From positions 16,759,664 through 16,823,663 of the forward strand of contig OZ022257.1 of assembly GCA_963978905.1 (NCBI GenBank): DNA of 64,000 bases. The letters are read 5' to 3'. Both the position numbers and the translations under genes were made by a program. The notes under the pieces are model-generated. The model saw nothing but the letters and a program-made list of their open reading frames with translations, was not told the origin of the DNA and made no database searches. Below, in pieces: positions 23,901 to 36,408 of the stretch. The DNA is from Trichostrongylus colubriformis (lineage: Eukaryota > Nematoda > Chromadorea > Rhabditida > Trichostrongylidae). Position 1 is the first letter of the stretch; each line of letters starts with the position of its first letter.

Positions 23901-26900
23901 CACTTCAACTCTCCTACATTCCATTTACGATGACTTTAAGCTCAAAATAAAATTGTAATAGTAGTTTAGCAATCGCGATGTATATAGTTGGAGCAGTCTC
24001 TTGCGTACCCCTATGCCGAAGAGCGCAGCCTTCAAAAAATCCAAGCAATGGTTACTGTAGTGCAGTGACGCGGCCTTGTACCTCCATAATCTCGCACGAA
24101 TAACTCTCATCCTACTGATGAATCCTAATGTTATTATACAATTTCTTGTTTGCTTTATTTTCATTGATTAAAGGCACTTTCCGCGATTACCTTGAATGGG
24201 TTTTAGGAGCTGAATTATGAAATCAGAGGTACCAAAGAATACGCCGAGAAAGAAAGATTCAAAAGAATCCCCCGAATATGGCAAAAATGGGGCCTCCTGT
24301 CATCTGGCCTTGCACGAGATCATCGCGTGGAAACAGCAGTTCCCGTTGGATAGTATCATGAGGAATTAACTTCACTCGTTCACTTGGGGAAACAGGTCAT
24401 ATCTCATCACCTTGAGATATGACCTGTTTCCCCAAGTGAACGTTTCATTAAGTACTGAAATTTCTTCTTTATCTTATCTTATCGCAGGATCATAGGCTCA
24501 CGTAAGCGCCACGTTGGAAAAACCTTCGTCCATTGCCGGGTGGGGTCGCCAATTGGTGGGCGGGGTCCCAGTTGCCTCCCGCGGGCTTTACGCTGCCAGG
24601 AGGGCTCGTGGCGCCGCTCTAAGGGTACAGCTGTGACAGTTACCCGGGAGTCTATCGGCTGCGGCAGGGTAAATAGCTGGTGAGATTATCGCGGAGAGTG
24701 CCCTTAATGCTATTGTTCATCCTTCCACACGGCGTTATGAGGTTGAGGAACATCCCTCTAAATTCAACCTAAATTACAATTACTAAACTCTCAATTGGAA
24801 AGCTGTAAAATGGCATATTCAGGTGACAGCTTTCATAACAATATATGGTTTGACCTTTGCGAACTTCTCGTTGTGGATAGGAACTGATGCGAGCGGAAAA
24901 TCGAGGTGAGCGCCTATCGTAAGGATTCTCTTTACCTTCTACTAACTTCTACATACAATTTCCTTGTAGATTTTTTCCGTTTGGAATCGGTGGAACACTC
25001 TCTGGTGCAGCAACTTGCTTCTTTGCATTCGTCGGCTTTGAAGCACTAGCTACTGCCGGTGAAGAAGCGAAAGGTGTTATCTCGTTCAATTTACTTGACT
25101 CTATACGGTGTAATCTGATTGAAGGGCAATCCTGACCATGAGAGTTATAACTTGCACGGATTCTATGGGAGAACTTGGAATCGGGGCGGTGGGTAGAGGT
25201 GCCGAAACTAGCGCGCTAGTGGCATCAGATTGTTACCTTCTAGTCGAGCAACTAGGGGCGGTTGATTAATCGTCAACCCAATCTTAAGAACTCGTGGATA
25301 AGACGCATTGAAAAAGGATATGTCGAAGCAAGGCTGCTCGCCTTTCGCTCTCAAGTGGTGCGCCTTCGAGAAAGCATCCGTCCTTCTCCCGTTGGAGAAC
25401 TGCCTTATTTGGGAACAGCCGATTTCGAGAGACCGTCGAGCTCGTTATGCATTGCTGAGGGGCCAATCCTGAAGGAATCGTGCACGGAAATCCTATGATT
25501 TTAATCCGTTCAGATAGAGTATTCAAAGGAATCGTTCACGGAAAAACGAGTTTTTATGTTATCCATACATTTAGGTTGTATTTGCCTAATGTGGGGTCGC
25601 ATGCAAAGTTTCATGCAAGAAGGTGAATCGGGCTAAGATACAGCACCTCAAAGTCTTGGCCGGGTGGGCGGGGTCTCCGAACAGATGCCCCATCCCGACG
25701 TTCGTCGCGGTGGGAAACGAAGAGTGGGACTGTTCACTGAATTTTCTGTCCCTACAATGCGTCTCCGACCGCGGCGACGGGGCGGGGTGGACATTTGCTC
25801 GGAGGCCCCGCCTACCCGACCGAGACATTGAGGTGCTGTATCTTAGCCAAATTCTCACTTTATCGCATGAAAGTTCGCCTGTGGCCCTTATAAGGCAAAT
25901 ACAACATAAATGTAAGGGTAACGAAGAAACTTCCGTGGACGACTCCTTCGAGCAGAACACACAAAAAAGTCAAAACAATTTGCTTGTTATAACGCAAAAA
26001 AACCGAAAACTGGAAAAAATAGCGCTTGAATGCCCGTCAACGCACTTTGGAACAGCTCTCGGTGGATGAGCGCAGTCCAGAGTTTCGCGCACAATCGCGT
26101 TCGATTTGCTTCATCCTGCGTTTCCGATCACTGTACGTTGCCCCTTTGCTGCACAGCTCTTCCCATCCATTCTACGAACAGCCCCACACCGTCAGACGCT
26201 ACGCTGAGAGCTGTATCTTACATGGGATTCTTGCTTTTCGAGTGGAACTTCCGATGGAGCTCGTAGTAAAAAAGTACAGCATGGGTAACAGACTAACTCG
26301 GATTCCCGTGGAATTTCTTTGAGCGCTAATCACTTCAACTACTAAAAGTTATCGACAATCGGGCGCTACTCTATGAACCAGAAAATCAGATCGCATCCTT
26401 TCAGATCCCAGACGAACGATACCGCTGGCAACTTTTGGATGTCTAGGATTGGTTACTCTTGTTTACGTTGCAATGTCTGGATCGCTTACGCTTATGATTC
26501 CCTATAACGAAGTGAGTTCGATGAGTTTCCATTTATTTTTGTAGTACGTCAAGGGTTTCGTATAGTTCGCGGCAATTTCTGTGGCGAAGGGGAAGACTCT
26601 CCTACTTTTCCCTCAGCCTCGCAAGTGAAATTTTCGTCATCAAAAAGCTATTACAAAGTCAATGCACAACGTTTAGATAAATCCTGATGCTGCGTTTGCC
26701 GATGCTTTTGCAGCCAAAGGTGCCACTACAGCCAAATATATTATTACAATTGGAGCCCTTGCTGGAATGCTTAACAACTTGGTTAGTTTCTTCATTTGGA
26801 ACCCTTGATTGAGCAGACACGGTAGTGGACTAACGAAATGCCACACTGAGTGCCAGTGAAAACATAGGAACAGCCTCATGCCTGAACATTGACTCATGCC

Positions 26901-29900
26901 TCAGTTCGAGTGCTGGCGTCTAGGCAATGAATTTCAAAGTAAGCCGTTGTACTCATACACTATTAACAGTGCTTCTGTCGTGTAGTGTGTTCTGTACAGA
27001 GCGTTGGGAAGCATTCCTGCTGAGTTGGAAAATCTTAAGAAAAGAGGAAGCCAAAGTGATGAATGGCATCTGTTTCCATTCCTAAACCCGTAACCGACCT
27101 GCTTAACCCCACTTTTATTGTAAAACGACACTGATGACGCCCGCATCTACGCTGAGATAACGGAAGTATTTGATCGGTGGTGTTCTTTGCCAAGTGAGGT
27201 TCTCAAGTGGAACCTTCATCAGCCACGTAACATTTCGACCGTTTCGTCTTTTTCCGAGAACTGAAGATGTTTAGTAGCTTTGGATTTGGAAAGAGCCCAA
27301 ATAATCTTCTCTACCCCTCCAGCGTTTCCGACATCATTTGGAGGAGGCTCCCGAGTAACACGGTGATAAGACAACAAACTCACTAAAGTTTCTACCGCTT
27401 GTGGAGCGCACGAGCTCTCGATCACAGTAGTGGTAGTACGAGCGAGTGAGACTCACTTAACTCTCAAAGCCACATGACATAATGGTTTCACCGGCAGCCA
27501 TAAACAGCTCTTCAACCAAAACCTGAATATGCAGATGCCAATGGAGCAGCTATTTTCAAGGCCTAATTTAGTTATGCGGCCTAGCACTATTCAGAACTTT
27601 ACGCATCTGAGACGCTTTCGACGTCCGCTAGGGATATGCGCTTGAATTGAGTTAATTCGTGTCCAGTCGCTAATATGTACAGAGATGTCTTCCCTCCCAT
27701 CTGCTGAACTGAGAACGATATCTCTCCTTCACTTGCTTCCTCAGCTAGGTCTCGATCCGGATCTCACATTCCCTCGGGAAGACAGAGTCGACTTTACCTC
27801 AGGAATACCTCGACTAACGCTTGACCCTGACCATTCTCCTGTAATCACCGTTATGTTCAGGTGAGTGGCATGTTTGCGCTTCCACGATGTGTATACGCAA
27901 TGGCCGACGATGGACTCTTGTTCTCGTTTCTGGCGACGGTTAATCGGTACACCAAGGTAACTACTGATATTGGGGGAGTGGGACCTTTTCCAGTACCAGG
28001 ATTTGCAGGTTCCACTGAATGCAGTTCTCATCTTCACTCTTTTGAATGCAGTCATTGCTTTGGTGTTTGATTTGGAAACACTTGTCGATTTCCTTTCCAT
28101 CGGTACACTCTCCGCGTATTCGATGGTTTCAGCTTGTGTGTTAGTTCTACGGTACCAAGCTGCTCCGATCGACGGCAGTTCAGGAAGGCTCGACACCGGC
28201 AAGTTAACATTCATCCATAGTTTATCAAAGGTTTTTCAAATCAGACGCGATATTCGAGTAGGTATAACGGCTAAATCCGCTAGTTGGGCACCATCTTGAT
28301 TGTTATAAGTCCAAGCTTGTCGGGATACACCCCTTGGCAATCAAAAAGCACATTCATAATGGCTCAAACACCTTCTTCAATGAAGTTGGAGGTTGCACCC
28401 GATGGAGAGGCTTACAGAGGATGGAACCGCGTGATTGTGGTAGCGCCATCATCATAGTGTGAATTTTCCATGGCTAGCCTCTTTGTAAAAAGCTTCTGCA
28501 ACACCCTCTAATCTTTGTCTTATATCTGAATTAGAATCTATAGGAAAAAGGTGACTAAAGTGTAATGTAAAAAAGGTGACAAGGTGTAATGTGATATAAA
28601 GTGTTATATAGGTCACTTCAGGTGGGAGAATCAAGGCGTGGGTGCCATTTCGGAACTTCTGGGAAAGTCTTCCTGACGGTCGATCAATCGTCATAGCTGT
28701 CGTTGGCCTAATGCTTGGGTATTTTTGGCTTGCGTTCACTATTCGATCAGGTACGTTTTTCCGCATAACCATTCCTTACCTCGCTGGATAGCCTTTCTCT
28801 TTGTATGGCGTAGAGGGAGCTGAAAATGATGTGTGAAGGAACTGCATCGTATGAAGTGAAAAAATTGCGCCCATTTTTCGATCAATATACGCATAAATTA
28901 TATTAGGTCGGTCCGTAAGTTTTGTACCACCTTACAGTGAATCCTGTTGAAAGCTATGGAGGAAGCCCAGACTTCGCTACTGACCTGATAATGTGTCACC
29001 CATCCCGACCATCCGAGCTCATTTACTCAATTCCTCCCTTCGCTATCATAGCTAATTCGCTGGAAACTGTTTGAAACCTGATTTTTCAAAAGCGACGATC
29101 AAAATCTTCCATTGCTCGGGTTGTGTGCAGAACTAGTCACGCGGTCTTACTTGGGGTCATATGGGATAGGGCACTCTCATGTTGGGAGATGACAACACCG
29201 AGCCCGGAATGGTAACGGTGAATGACACATCATTTAGCTAGGGATGACTGAAAAAGTGAAGTTTGTTAACTTGCGCATGCAGTGCCGAGCATGCAACACT
29301 CAACTCACGACTTCACCTGGCGATTTTCCTCTGCACTTCTGACCGCACCTATACAATACAGTCATCGATTATGAAGAACGGGAGTGCGAGCGAATGCCAA
29401 TCTGAAGGTGACATAGACTGTACTCAAACAATCCAGAAATTCCGACAGCCACAGTCCAAACTCATATGAAAAGGGTTTCACGACATCGTCATGGAAAGGA
29501 GGGAAACTGTTAACAGGCATCTTCTACCTTTTGGAGCTAATGTGCAAGCGCAGTTCTATATGTAAAAGCTACTCTTATAGTAATTCATTTGGAAGGGAAA
29601 TTAGTTAAAATCTGTTTTTTCGTGGTAGTCCCACCTTTACTTCGAAGCAGGTTGAAAAATCGAAAACTTCCAGATGGGCTTATCTTCTTCTTCCTTATCC
29701 ATTGTATAACCCTAATTGCGCACTGACAAATCATCACTAAATCTGCTGGCCAACTCACTATCTCCTGAAGAAATAATACCAAAGTGATCTCAAGAACGAC
29801 ATCTAATCTTTCTTCGACCAGAAGTCTACGGTCTTCGACGGATTAGTATGGAACAGCCAACGATGCGTTGAAGATGTGCTGTAGATAGTTGTGGTGTACA

Positions 29901-32900
29901 CTACGTTAGATGAGCGTAGTGGCGAAACAAGATAAAATTGAATTGAAGAGCGTCCAAGGTGGTCCGGAAATTATGGACCGACCTTATAGTTTGCAAGGTG
30001 CGTCGTACGTCTAAATGTCACAGAAGTAAAAAAGAACAGAAAAGTGAACAGAATCAGATCCACGCTTATGCACTGAAGATGAAAGAAAGGACAAGAAAAG
30101 AAACAAAACCATAGAAATTTTTCTGAGAGCCCTTCATCGTGTGGTTGTGGTTTCTTAACCTAACCAAAATGTGGATGGATGCAGCACCGTAACCGTGGCA
30201 CGCATAGTCATTTACAGCGTCTACGATGAAGGCAAGGCGACACCGTCTACATCAGCATCTTGCGGAGAGTGTGCACACTAATGCCGAATTTTCGCTTTGC
30301 GACGTCGCACTCGCGGCGTCGTCAGCACAACTTGTCGCGGTCGGTGGAAATTTCGTTTAAAGCGCTAGAGTCTGGTGTCATGGAGGTTCTTCAAGAACTA
30401 GCCGTTAATCTCACCATTTTATCTAAAAACAATAACTTTTGTGCCCTAACAAGACAAATTAGTGACATGAAAAGTAAAGGAAGCGATAGCATTACTTGAT
30501 AACAATTTCAAAACTCTAAAGAGAGTGTTGTAATGTACGAAATCACACGCGAAGACATCTGCGGCGCCGTTCGCCGCGCACTACCGCGCGAAAACTCGAC
30601 ATAAGTGTACACACTCCCTTGCGCACCACACATACACACGTAAGATCTTCATAATCGTTTCTACCAGCCAAATCAATATATAGCGTTGTTGTTGCTTCCC
30701 TTTCCGCTAGTTCTGACACCGATGTATCTTCGAGAGACTAAAGGTCAACAAATTATCCGGTTCCCATACGTTATTTAGGGTAGTGTGGGCGGCTCATCGG
30801 AGACCATTAGTGGGTGAGGGGTTTGCCCCCTCTCGCTGTTCTTCATTTATAACTTTCCTCTTCTTATGTGCATATAACGAGTGCTCATGTTATACGAAGG
30901 AGAATCAGTGTCATTTTTTGCAACGAAATTGTCTAACTTTGCGTCACCACGTTCATATTTCAGGACTCATGTTCTCGACTGGTGGCATCATTTCCATGGC
31001 ACTCAGTGCAACTCTGATCATTTTGGCCTTTTTCTTCATTTGTGGACATGAGCAAAATTCGCTCGATCTATATTTTCGTGTGAGTACTGATGAGTCAAAA
31101 TTTCAATTTGATTCACTTAAGACATAAGCCTTAACAAATTCTTTCAGGTGCCCTTCGTTCCAGTTATTCCATGCGCAGGTTTGCTCATAAACACTTTTAT
31201 GATGGCATTTTTGGATTATCTCACTTGGATCCGTTTCTTTGCTTGGATGGTGATAGGTGGGTTTATCCTATTCAAAATCCTTTCTTCTTTGCATTCATCT
31301 GATTTCCCTAGAGTGCAAAGGTGGACATTAATTCTACGCACCAGAAAATGCTCAATAAAAGGCAGCGCTGACGCGGGGTGTGGGCCGGATCCAGGATGTG
31401 AACACTTATGTCGATTTTCGCATTGCAGCGTCGCACTCGCGGCGCCATTAGCACAACTTGGCGGTCGGCTGGAATTCCGCTCAAGCACAAGGGTCTGGTA
31501 TCATGGAGGACCTTTAAAAATAGCTGTTTATCTCGTCTTAAATGACTCGAACCAATGGATAACTCTTGTCACGCGGATATTGTATAACTATTGACTAGCA
31601 CATCACCAACGAGGAACAACCAAGTTTTTATTGCAACCTCAAACTTGGATAATCAAACAAAAAGAACTGAAACATGCTAAACACAAAATAACTGAATAAT
31701 CAGGCGATAAGTGACAGAATCAAAGCGAAATAACTGAGTAATCATGCGATAAGTGAAGGAGTTAAGGCAAAGCAACTAAGTAAATTATGCAGCAAATAAT
31801 ATGATGGCAATCAAGAATAAAGCGATAAAGGAGAGAGAGAGTAGTGAGCGAAAAGAAGAATGATAATGAATATAAAGTAAATGTGTAGGTGAGAAGGGCG
31901 GCGAGCGTCGGCGGATGGGGCGAGTGTCAGAAGACCCTTTTAGGCAAAGTCTCCAGCTGCACTCTTCTTCTACTTCTTCTACTTCTTCCAGCTGGTTGAA
32001 TTCCTGCTCAGTTTGCCCTAGTCAGCTGGTTGATGACGAATCGCGATTGCGTTAAAAACCGCGATGCTCCTGACGACGATAAAGAAAGCGCAAGCGAATG
32101 AAGCGTCATTAAAAGCGTAAAGGATGCATTAAGTAAGCCTGGTATGATCTTCAGGCGATCGACTTACGAGGGCGAGCAATTTCTCGGATTAGGTTCCTTT
32201 CCGTTACACCTATGCCTTTTTCAGGTCGTCCAGTGCCTTGATGCGCATTCTGATTTCTTTGCCTCCTTTAGAGAAGTCGCATAAAGCCGAATGGTGACCT
32301 TTTTCTTGGCAATGGAAACATTTCGCATTTTATTTCTCACAATGGTGCCGTAGTTCGCTATAGAAGAAAATGAGGCAGAGTGCGCATCTTCTTCGTTCTT
32401 CTATTTGTTTGCGTCGCCGTCCAATGTCCTTCACCACATAACATGAGTTCCACTAGTGTGACACTGAACCGCAAAAGGCGCATTGTAGACATCTGCGATC
32501 ATCACCTCTGTAATCCACGCGGCCCCATTGGAAATTCCTCGGTGGACAAGTAGGTTCTTACATGGATTATGGCTTCCACATACTTTCTCTTTTCCTGTAC
32601 GACTTTCATTTCAGCCTCAAGCTCTTCTATTCTAATGGCATTTTCCAATTCGTCTTTGTCGCTTTAAGATGGTTTGCTCGCCATTTCTTTGGTAACTATT
32701 CCCTCGGCGAATTCCAGGTTCTTCTCGATGACCTGCTTTTCCCTCATTTGAGCATCTTCTGCGAATCTATAGGATCTCATCGCTGTATTGTAGTACTTCC
32801 TGTTATAGGCGCGTTACTGAGGCACGTAGTTGTTGCAGTATCACTCCGTTGCCTTCCTCGTACTCGTGTAGATAAGAGTTGCGGAACCGTTCAATCGATT

Positions 32901-35900
32901 GGAGTGTTAAAAGGTTCTGTAGTTGGTCCGTTATGACGAGTTCAATTCGATCCCTTCATTAACAGGGGTTTTTCATTGGCGGTCTCGTGCTGCTCGTTCA
33001 TATGGTTAGCCCATTTGTCCTCCGTCATACATTTCGTCGCGATCAGGATGGGAGGAAGAGTAAAAAGAGTTCGTAGTTGGGTTCTCACAAAGATGAAGCG
33101 CAAGTGTAGATATGTGATCTGATACTCGAGAACTTTGATTTCATGCAGTGAGAAGAGAAGTAGCCAGAAGAAAGGTGAAGATAATTAAACTGATTCTCTA
33201 GTTTCTGAACCTCTCTGTACAACCACGGAATTCAAGACAATATTTTTCAATTTTTTCATGCAGCTCTACTGCTGACGGAAGCGGAGTAGCGCCTCTTAGT
33301 GTCTGAAGTTACTCTCTTGCCTTACGAAGTTCTCGCTCAAGATCTCGATAATGAAGTGCCTGCGATACTTCACTCTGACGTGGCTTTTGTACCTCCTTTG
33401 GAGGGGGTAGCGGCGTCCCCTGAGTCATTTTGGAAGCTATTGCATTTTGAGTTATGGTTGACCTGGGTTTTAAGCGCTGCTGAGACAATGTGTGGTGATG
33501 TTTTCTCCCCGCGCATAGCTTGCATCCTTCTATGGTGCACGCTTGTGCAAAAAGACCGGGTAGGCCGCAATTCAATCATTCATTATGTTCCTTGAAGTAT
33601 TCCTTTCGTTCCTCTATGGTGGTGTATTTCGGACACCCTACTGCCCGTGGTCGCTGGCTCCACAAAAAAGACAGGCTGTACTAGTAGTTTGTGGGGGCTG
33701 TGTTCCAGACTTGGGAGAAATTTGTTGGCGATCACGACTCTCTTGGGTGGAACTCTTCATCAGACTGATGCGCTCTTCTGTCTCTATGATATCATCTATA
33801 TCAGCCGGAATGTCTTTTATTATCCAAGTGTTTTCTCGCGCGACCGACTTCATTCGGTATTCGAGTACTTTCCGTGAATGTTAGGTGCGAATTTGGCCAG
33901 TATTTTCTGCGCGAGAAATAATCCGTCCAAGTGGACTTTTCCTCCAGTTGGGTTACGGTAGGTATCATAATTTCCAAAAGATGGCGCTGTCTTGCGAGCG
34001 CTGGTTTTTGTGCTTTTGCATTTTCTAGGCGCGATTGTAGGTTGCTGATGAGGCTTGACTCATCACCGTACTTTGCATGCAGGAAGGCAAGGGCGCGTTT
34101 GTAATTGGCGTCGGTTACTGTAAATCTGCGCACTGACTCACGCTCTTCCCCTCGGAGGGCTCTGAGTAGATAGTTGAACTTTTGTAGTGGAGTTAGCGGT
34201 TTATTATGCACATTTGCTGCAAATAGGAATCAGAAGTTTTCAGATCTTCGCCTCTAGTTCAACAGCAAGTCTGTGCGCGATCGAGTGCCAGCTGTGCCTT
34301 TCCTTTGTACATTTCGGCTTGCGCCTCTTTTTCTTCTGTTAGCGATTCACCCGATAAGTCAACGGCCATCTGAAATTTGATAGCGCATCGTAAACAACTT
34401 TTGAGGTTGCCTTTGAAGGCAGCATTAGGGAAAAGTCGGACGAAAAGTAAAAGAAATAGTGCATATGAAAGTCGAGATGCCTAGTAACAGGATAGTGGAG
34501 AAAAAACGAATGGAAATGGCCAAAAACCCGAGAAATAGGCCCCCTTTCCACTGCTGATTCTCGACGCGGACGACCTGTCCGTCAAGAGGGGAGTAGTCTG
34601 ATCTAGTTTTCCATTGGCATGTTGCCAAGTAAACACAGGGGAATGTTTGGAAATACGACAGCATCTATTTTTTAGAGTAAGCTCTAAGCTAAGACTGCGA
34701 ACGCGCCGCAAAACCTTCGATTCTGCCGCATCTCCTAGGCCGCTCCCACCCCAGTCAATCGGGAATTACGTCATCGGGAGGCGGGACCGCTGTGTCCAAG
34801 GGGCGGAACCGCTGCATGGTTGCGGCGTTTTGCAGGGTTTTTACAGCTTGGAGGGGCCCTTTTTCATCGGGATTTCACCACAGATAGCCTTCTCAGGCCC
34901 AGGACTACCATGAGAGTGACTTCTTGTAGGGATTTCTCCATTATCGCATTACCCCTAATGCTGTCTTTAAATATGCCAACAGCTGAGAAATATGAAAAAA
35001 TCATCGTCATTCGAATTGAGTTCTTCTTTTTCACCAATGAGATGTTCCAAATTATTGCAGTATCGTGTGAGAAGAGATTTTTGAGAGCGCAAAGAGACAG
35101 GACCTGTCATGGATGTTCAAATTGTTAATATCAGAATTATGCGGCTGAGAGCAATATGAAGAGAGAGGTGCCTTTTTTGACGCAATTCAAAATATTTGTA
35201 TAATCGAAACAGATTCTCACTTAGACAATCTGCTCTTTCTCTTACTTACTATAGATAGGGGAAGAGAAATGTGCAGAATGGAGAGAGATCGAAAATGAAG
35301 TCAGACTCTTTTGAGCTCAATCCTCGACCGTAGCAAATAACAAAATCTAAAAATAACACTAAGTTAAATGGTACCTGCAATGAGTCGATCCGAGGTCGAA
35401 AAGCCGATGTACCATAAATTGACTTGAACCAATGGATAACTCGTGTCACGCGGATATTGTATAACCATTGACTAGCACACCACCAACGAGGAACAACCAA
35501 GTTTTTATTGCGACCTCAAACTTGGGTAATCAAACAAAAGGAACTGAAACATGCTAAACACAAAATAACTCAGTAATCATGCGATAAGTGAAGGAGTTAA
35601 GGCAAAGCAACTAAGTAAATTATGCAACAAATAATATGGTAGCAATCAAGAATAAAGCGATAAAGGAGAGAGAGAGTAGTGAGCGAAAAGAAGAATGATA
35701 GTGAATATAAAAGAAAATAATGTGTAGGCGAGAAGGGCGGCGAAGCTAAGGCGGCGAATGTCGGCGAGTGTCAGAAGACCCTTTTATGCGCAGTCTCCAG
35801 CTGCTTTCTTCTTTTATTCTGAGGTCCAGCTGGCGGAATTCCTGCACAGACCATTGCCCTAGTCAGCTGGTGTATGACGAATCGCAGCGGTAAAATCCGC

Positions 35901-36408
35901 GATATCATCATTATCCGAAAACAATAACTTTTGTGACCTCAAAAGACAAAATATGTAGTAACATAAAAATAAAAGAAACGATAGCGTTACATGATAGCAG
36001 TCCTAATGAAGAAATGATGAATTCGGACATGAAACTCCAAAGGGATTTGCAATGTACGCAATCACACGCGAAGAAATCCGCGGCGCCGCTCGCCGCGCGC
36101 GGTCGCGCGAAAGTTTTACACAAGTGTACACAGACGCGGATCCCTGTAGAATGACCTGAGGAAGTGCACTTCCCTCAGTAGCTGGATTTTTGACTCCTTC
36201 TCGGAGCATCCCGCCCACTTCCACCATCATCTACAAATTAAGAACAAGAATGGAAAACCAACTTGGATTGATTAAGCGCTATTTATTTTTAGGGTTGGTG
36301 ATTTACTTCCTCTATGGTATACGGCACAGCAAAGAAGGCAAGAAAATGAGGGTTGTAACAGCGTCAAGCCTTTCAACGTTCTCTAAACAAGCAAATGGTA
36401 AATCATAG
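20912..36408 (+). CDS. Cationic amino acid transporter, SLC7A1/CAT type (15 exons, 583 aa)
   Basis: Exons: 20912-21068, 21506-21611, 21713-21822, 22763-22854, 23110-23241, 24823-24905, 24970-25073, 26405-26511, 26677-26781, 27861-27956, 28009-28198, 28622-28750, 30964-31079, 31148-31256, 36293-36408; total 1752 nt, all phases match. Known role: 14-TM uniporter for arginine, lysine and ornithine at the plasma membrane. Visible: [14 protein letters not shown] in TM1; [16 protein letters not shown] with the Glu essential in mammalian CATs; [17 protein letters not shown] in the middle; [19 protein letters not shown]-terminal [16 protein letters not shown]. The intron at 28199-28621 starts with GC (ACCG|GCAAGT), the only non-GT donor used. 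Exon 5 could start at 23014 in frame, adding 32 hydrophobic residues; 23110 suits the family better. The last intron, 5 kb, holds an LTR element. The tail is short (stop at 36406-36408), so a further spliced tail exon is possible. Confidence 0.95.
21900..22285. repeat. Inverted-repeat element in CAT intron, relative of 2205-2702
   Basis: GTTAGGCGCGGCCCCGTGCG near 21926-21945 is repeated inverted at about 22250-22275 (CGCACGGTACCGCGCCAAAC). It lies between exons 3 and 4 of the transporter. Confidence 0.55.
24377..24442. repeat. Perfect hairpin, 30-bp stem, 6-nt loop, in CAT intron
   Basis: Arms 24377-24406 and 24413-24442 are exact complements. The loop is TCACCT. It sits in the intron between exons 5 and 6. 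The size suits a small-RNA precursor, but no known microRNA seed was recognised. Confidence 0.9.
25525..25949. repeat. Long-TIR foldback element, copy 2 of 3
   Basis: Starts AAAGGAATCGTTCACGG and ends CCGTGGACGACTCCTT. Arms share AGATACAGCACCTCAAAGTC and its complement. It is in the CAT intron between exons 7 and 8. Same family as 1228-1648. Confidence 0.75.
28903..29987. mobile_element. Non-autonomous element with mariner-like 31-bp ends
   Basis: Left end TAGGTCGGTCCGTAAGTTTT and right end ATTATGGACCGACCTTA are inverted repeats next to TA. No transposase could be read in the 1.0 kb between them. It lies in the CAT intron between exons 12 and 13. Confidence 0.6.
30265..30618. repeat. MITE with GTGTACAC ends, intact copy
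   Basis: Ends GAGTGTGCACACTAATG and ATAAGTGTACACACTC. The interior has the CGTCGCACTCGCGGCG block and TCTAAAAACAATAACTTTTG. A second copy is split by an LTR element (31385-31542 plus 35908-36143). Confidence 0.65.
31543..32066 (-). repeat. 3' LTR of the BEL/Pao element
   Basis: Shares long blocks with 35420-35907, for example TCACGCGGATATTGTATAAC, ACCAACGAGGAACAACCAAG and GAGAGAGAGTAGTGAGCG. It has an expanded CTTCTTCTACTTCTTCTACT stretch near 31965. Confidence 0.75.
32562..34211 (-). pseudogene. BEL/Pao gag, broken
   Basis: Minus strand from 34211: [20 protein letters not shown] and [19 protein letters not shown] are typical of the DUF1759 gag domain of BEL/Pao elements. A zinc-knuckle region follows (CLFCGASDH, then a frame change, [20 protein letters not shown], a stop, [20 protein letters not shown]). 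Farther on is a charged coiled-coil stretch ([20 protein letters not shown], a stop, [20 protein letters not shown]). At least one frameshift and two stops interrupt the frame. Confidence 0.7.
34405..34974. repeat. TIR element, GACACC family, inside the LTR element
   Basis: Ends TTTGAAGGCAGCATTAGGG and CCCCTAATGCTGTCTTTAAA match the ends of 6567-6981. The interior has AAAAACCCGAGAAATAGG, shared with 56495-56840. It lies between the 5' LTR and gag. Confidence 0.55.
35420..35907 (-). repeat. 5' LTR of the BEL/Pao element
   Basis: Starts TGACTTGAACCAATGG and ends GATATCA, so the ends are TG...CA. Pairs with 31543-32066. Confidence 0.75.

Larger units (their letters stand above)
31543..35907 (-). 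mobile_element. BEL/Pao-type LTR retrotransposon, gag only
   Basis: Two direct repeats of about 0.5 kb (31543-32066 and 35420-35907, both starting TGACT.GAACCAATGG) flank 3.35 kb. The sense strand is minus, judged by the gag frames, so the 5' LTR is on the right. No reverse transcriptase, RNase H or integrase block is visible; the element is defective or depends on others. The LTRs differ at several percent of positions by eye, so the insertion is not recent. It sits in the last intron of the CAT gene. Confidence 0.75.
31385..36143. repeat. Second copy of the GTGTACAC MITE, split by the LTR element
   Basis: The left part, 31385-31542, matches the first half of 30265-30618 (CGTCGCACTCGCGGCGCCAT, TCTGGTATCATGGAGG). 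The right part, 35908-36143, resumes at the matching point (CGAAAACAATAACTTTTGTG) and ends GTGTACACAGACGCGGATCC. This orders the events: the MITE first, then the retroelement. Confidence 0.65.

Noticed and set aside
27741..28214. 157-codon minus-strand ORF
   Set aside because: It is antisense to two well-supported CAT exons and has no family features.
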